DNA from: Nectonema munidae
Taxonomy: Eukaryota > Nematomorpha > Nectonematoida > Nectonematidae
DNA: 64,000 nucleotides
NCBI GenBank assembly: GCA_030549495.1
Contig: JAUIRK010000570.1
Location: forward strand, 1,651,501 to 1,715,500
Direction: 5' to 3'
Shown: positions 52,728-64,000 of the stretch, in pieces
Layout: each line of letters starts with the position of its first letter
Position numbering within the stretch: position 1 is the stretch's first letter
The notes under the pieces: generated by a model
The model's database searches: none
What the model was told of the DNA's origin: nothing
The model's input: only the letters and a program-made list of their open reading frames with translations
Translations under genes and position numbers: made by a program

Positions 52728-53755
52728 TAGAGGTGCACCGGATAGCTCTTACAATCCGGCCGGATACCGGATAAATATAGTAGATCTATATATCACGCGG
52801 GATATTGGTAACTGCGGAGTCATGTCTTCTTTCAACTGTAATTCCCAATGTAAGCACTCTTGAAAGATACTTTGAAAAGGCCCCTGATAAAGAAGGCATT
52901 AAAGAAACTAAACAGAGACTTTTGACTTCTCTTCGTAGTAGATTTTTCAATGATTCGGATTCAGGTCTCAAAATCATTACGAACCCGATATATGTTCTGC
53001 CAACGATACTTCATTCATGATTTAAAGCCCAATTTCTTAAAGACAAGACATTTGGGAAAACATTAGTCTCCAAAGAGCTACTTTCAAATCACAACGTTGC
53101 TAGTAAGAATATGGAGACGGAAACTCTTGGTGAAGCTGCTCGCCCTGACTCTCCAAGCATAATGTTACTTAAGGATGAAAGCAAAGATGATTTCATGGCT
53201 TGCTTCCAAGAAATTGCTGAAACCAATGGAAATTCAAGCACAATAAAAAATGTGTCGAAAAATGATATTGAAGGTGAGGCAGCCAGAGAGTTGGAAGCAA
53301 AAAAATGTCCCTTGCAATATTGGAGGCAGGAAGAAAAATTTCCTTTCCTAAAGCATCTAACAGCCAAACACTTATGCACACCTGCTTCATCAGTGTACTC
53401 AGAAAGACTCTTTTCCGAATATGGAAACATTTTTGAAGAAAAAAGAATCAAACTTTTGGCTGAAAAAGGAGAAATGCTTTTATTCGTTCATCACAATGGC
53501 AAGAAATTTTTTTGACATGTCTTATTTGTTAGTTAATTCTTTGAAATAAACTCAAATTGAAAACTTTTTGTCATTAAAAACTTACTCTTATTAGTTTTGT
53601 GCTTTTTTAAAAGTAAACATTTAATAATAATTTGTTTGTAACTATCCGGTTTATCCTCCCGGATATAAGAATTATCAGGCGTTCATGCCGAATATCAAAT
53701 AATTGTCGCTATCCGGCGAAATATCCGGCCGGATAGACTATCCGGTGCACCCCTA
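52728..53755 (+). mobile_element. hAT element, 1,028 bp, perfect 8-bp target duplication
   Basis: Ends TAGAGGTGCACCGGATAG and, inverted, TAGGGGTGCACCGGATAG (17/18). The target duplication CTTATCAT (52720-52727, 53756-53763) is perfect. Several CCGGCCGGATA-type words repeat inside both ends, as transposase-binding subterminal repeats do in hAT elements. Only the C-terminal transposase part remains, so it is an internally deleted, non-autonomous copy. Confidence 0.92.
52805..53515 (+). pseudogene. hAT (BED-type) transposase, C-terminal half
   Basis: Two blocks in different frames. 52805-53020 has NVSTLERYFEKAPDKEGIKE and TKQRLLTSLRSRF. 53111-53515 (134 codons) has CPLQYWRQEEKFPFLKHLTA, HLCTPASSVYSERLFSEYGN and IFEEKR. 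The latter is the classic hAT dimerisation domain: Y-W, F-P-x-L-x-x-L, T/P-A-S-S-V-x-S-E-R-x-F-S. N-terminal BED finger and most of the catalytic core are absent. Blocks are separated by a stop and a frame change. Confidence 0.88.
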
Positions 53756-55227
53756 CTTATCATCTAAATTTTATTTTAGCTTTGTATTCAGCAAAAAGAT
53801 ATTCCATATGTTGGTTGTAATCATTGCGAATTTTAGAAAGAATTTTTGAAAAGATGATGTATAATTGCTAAATGTGTTGCGAATCGTCTTTTAACTATAG
53901 CGAAAACAACTTGAAAATTCAGATGATATACGAAGGTATTATAAATCATATTCCGCTTTTACGCATTCTTTTCATTTGAAGAAATTACAATTGTCAGAAA
54001 ATTAAGTATTGCGTGAAAGAAAGGGAAAATTTTAATCCATTTTTTGAATAGCATATTTTTTCTCGATAAATCGATATAATTAGTTAGTCAATAAATTATT
54101 TAACTTCCCGACAAGTTAATAAGATATGTTTGTTAGATAGCTAATTACCATAGGAAAATTAGTTCCATAATTTGGCACTCACCTAGATTTAGAGTAAGGT
54201 AGAATAACGTTGCCCAAAGTAAATGATAAACGAGCAGAAATTTTGCTATGGGATAGAACGTACTTTAACTACATGGGTTAGCTGGAAATTAAGTTTTCTT
54301 TGCCTTAGTTAGTGAGATAGCTAGCTAATCAGCTCCTCATATTGTTCTATTATGAAAGTCGAGCAAGAAGTAAAAAGAGAAAGGGAGAAAATTTAAGTAT
54401 GTGTCAAAGTGGTATTGGTGTGTTGATTACGAAAATAGAGAAAAAAGTATTTCATCCATTCGTATTCGAAGCGTAGAAGTGCAGTTGTTGCACAGAAAGA
54501 GTGTGCTCTGATTTACGACGCCATAAATATTTTAATAATGAAAAGGAAAGCTGCAATCTCAACAAGTCCTGAAGAAAAAAGAGTTTTATTGAACCGCAAA
54601 AGACTTTGGCGTGTCCTGTGATGAAGAGTATGAGAAGACAAATGGATGACGATATTGAAGAATGAATAATTTAAGAGTTTTCATCTCAAGACAATAATTG
54701 GATAAGGTGGTGCTGGTACATAAGAGAGATAAACCTAAGACATGGAGGAGAGGACTTTTAGAGATTAAATCCAATTAAATTTTTGCAAAGTATTTTTACT
54801 TTTTTCTATCATGCACTTCTGATCACGGAGTTGCATATTATCTGTGAACACCTAAGTAGACTTCTTCTTTCACATTATTTACACTATAAATCTGTTGAAT
54901 TTAGTTCCCTAGTAAATATGGTTTAAAGGGAAAAGAAGCCTTTCCAATGAATTTTGGCGATTAATGGATTCTTCTTTTTTATCAGCCCAATTTATTTTAT
55001 ACCAAAAAAGTCGATTTTTTATTACACAAATTTTTTTATAACTTTTTGCAAAAAAATCAACCTATTAAAATGATTTCCCATTTTAAGAAAAATACCCCTC
55101 ATTTTTTCTATGATTCAACTCTAAAAATCAAATTACTATTTCAAAGATTACAATTTCATAGCCGTCTATGAAGCACTATGACTAGGAAATTAATTAAAAT
55201 CTTAATTTTTACTAATTCTTTGAGGGC

Positions 55228-55402
55228 CAGTGTTCGAAGTTTCTCAACCGGTGTTCTGCGGAACACTTGGGTTTAAGGTATTTTTCACGTTTAAGTTTAG
55301 ATGCTTTTAATGAAAATCTCTTAATCCGGTATCATAAAGAAGTAGTAAGAATCTTATTTAGCACTACTAATAATATGATACCGAAGATTTCTCAAACCAC
55401 TG
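55228..55402. mobile_element. hAT-like MITE with internal hairpin
   Basis: Left end CAGTGTTCGAAGTTTCTCAA, right end complement CAGTGGTTTGAGAAATC. The interior has GGTGTTCTGCGGAACAC and an inverted pair GGTATCATA / TATGATACC with AGTAGT / ACTACT. No clear target duplication. Confidence 0.55.
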
Positions 55403-55494
55403 ATTGCTCATCGTGATCAACGTTTTAATTATCATATATTTTTAGAATGACAAAATTCAAGTAAATTTTATTGCTTTTCTTTCGTTAGTTTTAA

Positions 55495-55690
55495 CGCTTT
55501 GAGGACCGGTGGGACACCGGTGTCCCAAGAAATGAAAATCGCCTGCTTCAAACACAGTCAAGTCAAACCCCTATTATAATCCGCTGACAAAGAGAGTTGA
55601 ATAAAAAGTTGAATTCACAAAAATAAAATCGTCTGCGTTTTTTAATGCTTTTTAATACAAATCTTCTGCTTTACATTAGATATTGTTATT
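55495..55690. mobile_element. piggyBac-like MITE relic with GACACCGGTGTC palindrome
   Basis: After TTAA (55491-55494): CGCTTTGAGGACCGG, then the perfect 18-bp palindrome TGGGACACCGGTGTCCCA and GAAATGAAAATCGCCTGC. From about 55610 the words AAATCGTCTGCG, ACAAATCTTCTGCTTTACAT and TAGATAT come from the other subtype, so this is a mosaic or two adjoining partial copies. Confidence 0.6.
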
Positions 55691-56418
55691 TGAAATAAAA
55701 ATATTGAAACTCAAAATTTTTAATAATGTAAAATTTTATATAAAAATATAACCTATTCTACATTTTAAGATAAGAATAAAAAATATTTATTTTTCGAATA
55801 TTAGCCAATCAAAGATGTCTAAAATCAGATATTGCTGACGGATCCTGAAAAACTTGAAATTTTTTTTAGTAAATATTATTGAAGCTTCAGATTCGCATGC
55901 CGTATTAGATGTCCAAGATATTTAGGCTTACTGAGTTAATTTCTAGTAGAAAATTTAAATTTGTTAAGTTCTTCATCATTTTTTATATCTTTTATACCAA
56001 GGCATCAAAATGTCAACATTGATAACGTTTCAATTTTCTCAAGGGACGCTTTATAAAGACTCCCTGTTTCATCCACTTATTTACACTTGGAATATGTAGA
56101 AATTTACAATTCTGAGAAGTGTATCAAGACTGTTTTAAACAGGGAAAACAATTTACCAAGAAAGGTAGCGTGGAATTGGCCTAGTAGTGAAAGAAATCAC
56201 CGTAAACCACGGATTGATCGCGTCAAAAAAACTATTTTATTACCAGTCTTCTAACAAGAAAAGAAGATTAAACATTATCAGTCTTCTAACAGTGCACACT
56301 GGATGGCAAGATAGCAGTTTCCCTAAAACAGCGCAGTATCCCCTTGCTTCTCCGCTTTGCTGCAACTGAGATCAAGTTTAATCGATGATGATCCAAACCT
56401 TTTCTCCATTCGAGTTAT

Positions 56419-56440
56419 GCAACAACAACAACAACAACAT
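56419..56440. repeat. (CAA) microsatellite
   Basis: About seven CAA units. Confidence 0.85.
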
Positions 56441-58032
56441 GCCAATTATTTTCAACTTTTGAGTATCAAACATAGGAAATGTAGTATCGATTTTGATGCT
56501 TATATCACCCTTAAAACTTTAAATTACCTTTGTGTCTTTTTTACTCTTTCAAGTCTCTCTCTCTCGTTTTATGTGCAATAGTATTGAAGCTTGAGATATG
56601 TATTTTGTCGTAATTTATCAAATACTCCAAACCTAATTCAAAATGAGGTTAATTACTCTTGCGTAAAGAGTTGTTCATCTAACTTCCCCATTAGTGCCTT
56701 CACTAAAAAATTATGTGTACAAAATGGCCTGAATCATATCCCTTCAAATTTCGTGACTTTTCTTAAAATCACGAGCTGCTTCTTTTGACACCGTTTTCAT
56801 GTGAGTTGAATGGCAACCTCATGTTAAAAACTGGTAAAATTAAAAATTTTCAGCAAAATTTTGACATTAAATGTAGTTAACCTTATAACTTAGGTTCTAT
56901 ATTATATACTCCTTTGAAAATTTATAATTATATACAGTCTTGAACGCAATAGACTTTATATAGGTAATTTTTTCAATAATCATGACTTCTTTTTAGAAAA
57001 TGTCAATCAAAATTTTGATTGATGGGAAATATAAAATATTCCTTCAAATTTTACATAAAGTATACGTTTTTATACTAATTCGTCCATGCTGGTTTCATTT
57101 TTTACATTTAGGATTTGAAAATACCTATAAGTTTTTAACGTTTACGTTTATCTTTGAACTAATTTTATAAAGCTAAAGACATCAATTATACCAGAGTGCA
57201 TTGAAAAGGTTAGATTTATTATGTGCTAGATGTTTATGAAATGCTAAACTTTTTTCACCGTAAATGAAATGAAATATTAGAATGTGATATACTTTTCTTA
57301 AATATATATTACCTTATTGATTTTTCAAATTCTCATTAATAAACAAAGCTTATTAATTTTTTAAATACTAATTCTAAGAAAAATTTAAACAAAATCACTG
57401 AGTCAGAAAGAAAAATAAATCAAAACTTCAAACGAAAGGAACATTGGAGATAAGAAAATAAAGGCAAAGATAACACATGGTAGTGCTTCTCAAGCGGTGT
57501 GGAGTAAAATTGGTTAAAGGTTGGCGCCAAACATATTTATTATTACATTACTACACGCATTACTCTTTATTCTTTTTAAATATTTCCTGCTTTAAAAAAT
57601 TTGCACTTAGCTACTTTTTCAAATAAAGTTTTCAATTTTATTATAGGAATCATTAAATTTTATAATATTAATTATGACATAATTAAATAAGGAAAAATTC
57701 TCATGGTTATTTATTTTAAGAATTATGATCGATCTGAACAAGTCTTAATAGTTTTAATTTTCTCAAAATTTTGGGAATAAAACAAGATCGAGGAAGGTGT
57801 AGTTAACCTAAGCAGGCCAAGCAATTGATATAGCAATGTCAGAGGAAGCGTCATGTTATATATTCAAGTTATTGAAACATACATCGTGTAAGCTGTGCAG
57901 GACATGCTTCGCCTATTGGCCGGAACACTGCCACCGCTACGACGACCATTGTATCTTTCATGACTTTTATTGCTTATAACAAGTAAGGAATTGAATGAAG
58001 GAAATATGAGAGTTATAGATTTCAACTTATAC

Positions 58033-58215
58033 ATTTGTATGGTTTGTTTTATTTTTATATTATATGTTATACTTTTACTAATATATAATGTTTTTGTAAG
58101 GTTATATTTAGGCAAAGATTTTAATATAATAAAATTTTGTATTTAAACTAAAAAACTGATGAGATGATAGAATTTCTCATATGGGTGCTCCAAAGTTCAA
58201 CAAAGATCCCACAGT
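58033..58215. repeat. Dispersed repeat, copy 2 of 2
   Basis: Counterpart of 9885-10072: GGTTTGTTTTATTTTTATAT, TTAGGCAAAGATTTTAATAT, TGTATTTAAACTAAAAA and TCCAAAGTTCAACAAAG in the same order. Confidence 0.5.
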
Positions 58216-58733
58216 GTAAAAATGGTTGGGAACCACCGGCCACACAATCTACGTCGTTTGCAACGAACTATGAGAAATGACACCGGAACGCTGGTATTCG
58301 AAGACGCAAAGCTTTCTAGATTCAAATTTTCTAATCATTTCCTTTATTGTAATTGAAATAATGCAGTGAAAGCAGGCGTTTTTTTGCAAAAATAATGTCT
58401 AGAAAAAGTATGAGAGACACTGTTCTAAATAAAAGATTATTATAATAAAAAAATAATTTCGCATTGCGTCAAACTTCAAATATTTGAACGAATGGAATAC
58501 TTTTAAATAAAACTAAAAATTAGAAAAATGAATAATTTTATTTTGTAGGCATGGACGTGAAATTGAACCCCCTTTTCATTAAATTATAAATCGCTATTGA
58601 TACTTTTTACATACAAATTATAAATATTATCAATATATGATAAAATTAAGAAACACGTTTGTTCAAATTTTAAAAAGAATGCTAATTATATAGTGACAAA
58701 TTAAAAAAAACTTATCAAAGAAAATTAAAAAGA

Positions 58734-58739
58734 TTTATT
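58734..58739 (-). terminator. Candidate polyadenylation signal of CPOX
   Basis: AATAAA on the minus strand, about 130 nt after the CPOX stop codon. It is common by chance in AT-rich DNA. Confidence 0.35.
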
Positions 58740-58866
58740 GTAGCAAATAAATATAAAAAACAAACAATTTCTTCGTTATAAAAACAAAACAAGTTTGTCA
58801 CAATGAAAAATTTTTTAAAGTAAAAAAGTCTAACAAAACCATCGCCATAAGATAAAGAAATAGTGA

Positions 58867-63644
<4,778 letters not shown>

Positions 63645-64000
63645 CTAGAAAATACAGAAAATAAGTAAAGTCTAAAAAGCAAGTATTCGCTCAAATAGAG
63701 GATTCCTTAGACGGTGCATCGGTCCTCCCCCGATCCATAATTTTTGACGGTACAGATATTATATCATTTCCGCTTTTATGAATACGAATCAAAAAAACTT
63801 TTTGAAAAAGTGCATACTTAAAAAATACATTTCTACATAAAAAAAATGAATGAATACACTATAGGAAAATTTTAAATTAAAGATAATTTAAAAAAAATCG
63901 ATCCCCTACCCGCAATAATTTCAAAAATGTACACCCCTGATTCCTGAGTAAAATTTTATACACCATATGTCCTCATCGGTACATTGTATTTATTAGTCTA
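63645..64000. other. CPOX intron, continuing past the window edge
   Basis: AT-rich, no exon-like frame. The exon before DAVHFH should lie beyond 64000. Confidence 0.7.

Larger units (their letters stand above)
50271..58866. other. Intergenic region between CPOX 3' end and receptor 5' end
   Basis: About 8.6 kb, AT-rich. It holds hAT relics at 51235-51400 and 52728-53755, a hAT-like MITE at 55228-55402, a piggyBac-like MITE relic at 55495-55690, a CAA microsatellite and a dispersed repeat at 58033-58215. Nothing recognised at 53.8-55.2 and 56.5-58.0 kb. Confidence 0.65.

Overview
This is AT-rich, repeat-dense animal DNA with small exons and long introns. It probably comes from an arthropod: the best-matching receptor subtype is invertebrate-specific, and the transposon mix resembles that of crustaceans. 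A parasitic copepod is a plausible guess that I cannot confirm. There are no operons, prokaryotic genes or CRISPR arrays. Nearly all long open frames are either chance frames in introns or transposon remnants.

Two host genes can be rebuilt from splice sites and protein similarity, both on the minus strand and both cut by a window edge. The first (31-49580) is the 5' half of a metabotropic GABA-B receptor gene, closest to the invertebrate R3 type. A signal-peptide exon lies at 49311-49580, and four ligand-binding-domain exons follow at 9248-9385, 7403-7570, 2041-2148 and 31-96. All junctions are phase 0, and the first intron is about 40 kb. The membrane part lies beyond position 1. A GC-richer, repeat-bearing stretch at about 49.6-50.3 kb is the likely promoter and 5' UTR, and an 8-codon upstream frame ends on the start codon. 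The second (58867-63644) is the 3' half of coproporphyrinogen III oxidase (CPOX, haem synthesis): five exons with clean splice sites, a stop codon and a possible polyadenylation signal.

The rest is introns and intergenic DNA filled with mobile elements. 0-9 kb: receptor introns with tRNA-derived SINEs, TTAA-flanked MITEs and a complete-looking but broken 2.7-kb DNA transposon (4058-6782). 9.4-49.3 kb: the giant intron, holding two decayed copies of an unnamed multicopy protein family (18.8-20.4 and 31.2-32.3 kb), a LINE 3' end, a hAT element, nested hAT MITEs, a 193-bp hairpin, SINEs and many piggyBac-like MITEs. 50.3-58.9 kb: intergenic, with two hAT relics and a third hAT-like MITE. 59-62 kb: a CPOX intron carrying Tigger- and Mutator-type transposase remnants and tandem MITEs.

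I did not find a new multi-gene system. The most useful results are the two reconstructed genes, the large MITE family with its interchangeable palindromes, and several well-delimited transposons with target-site duplications.
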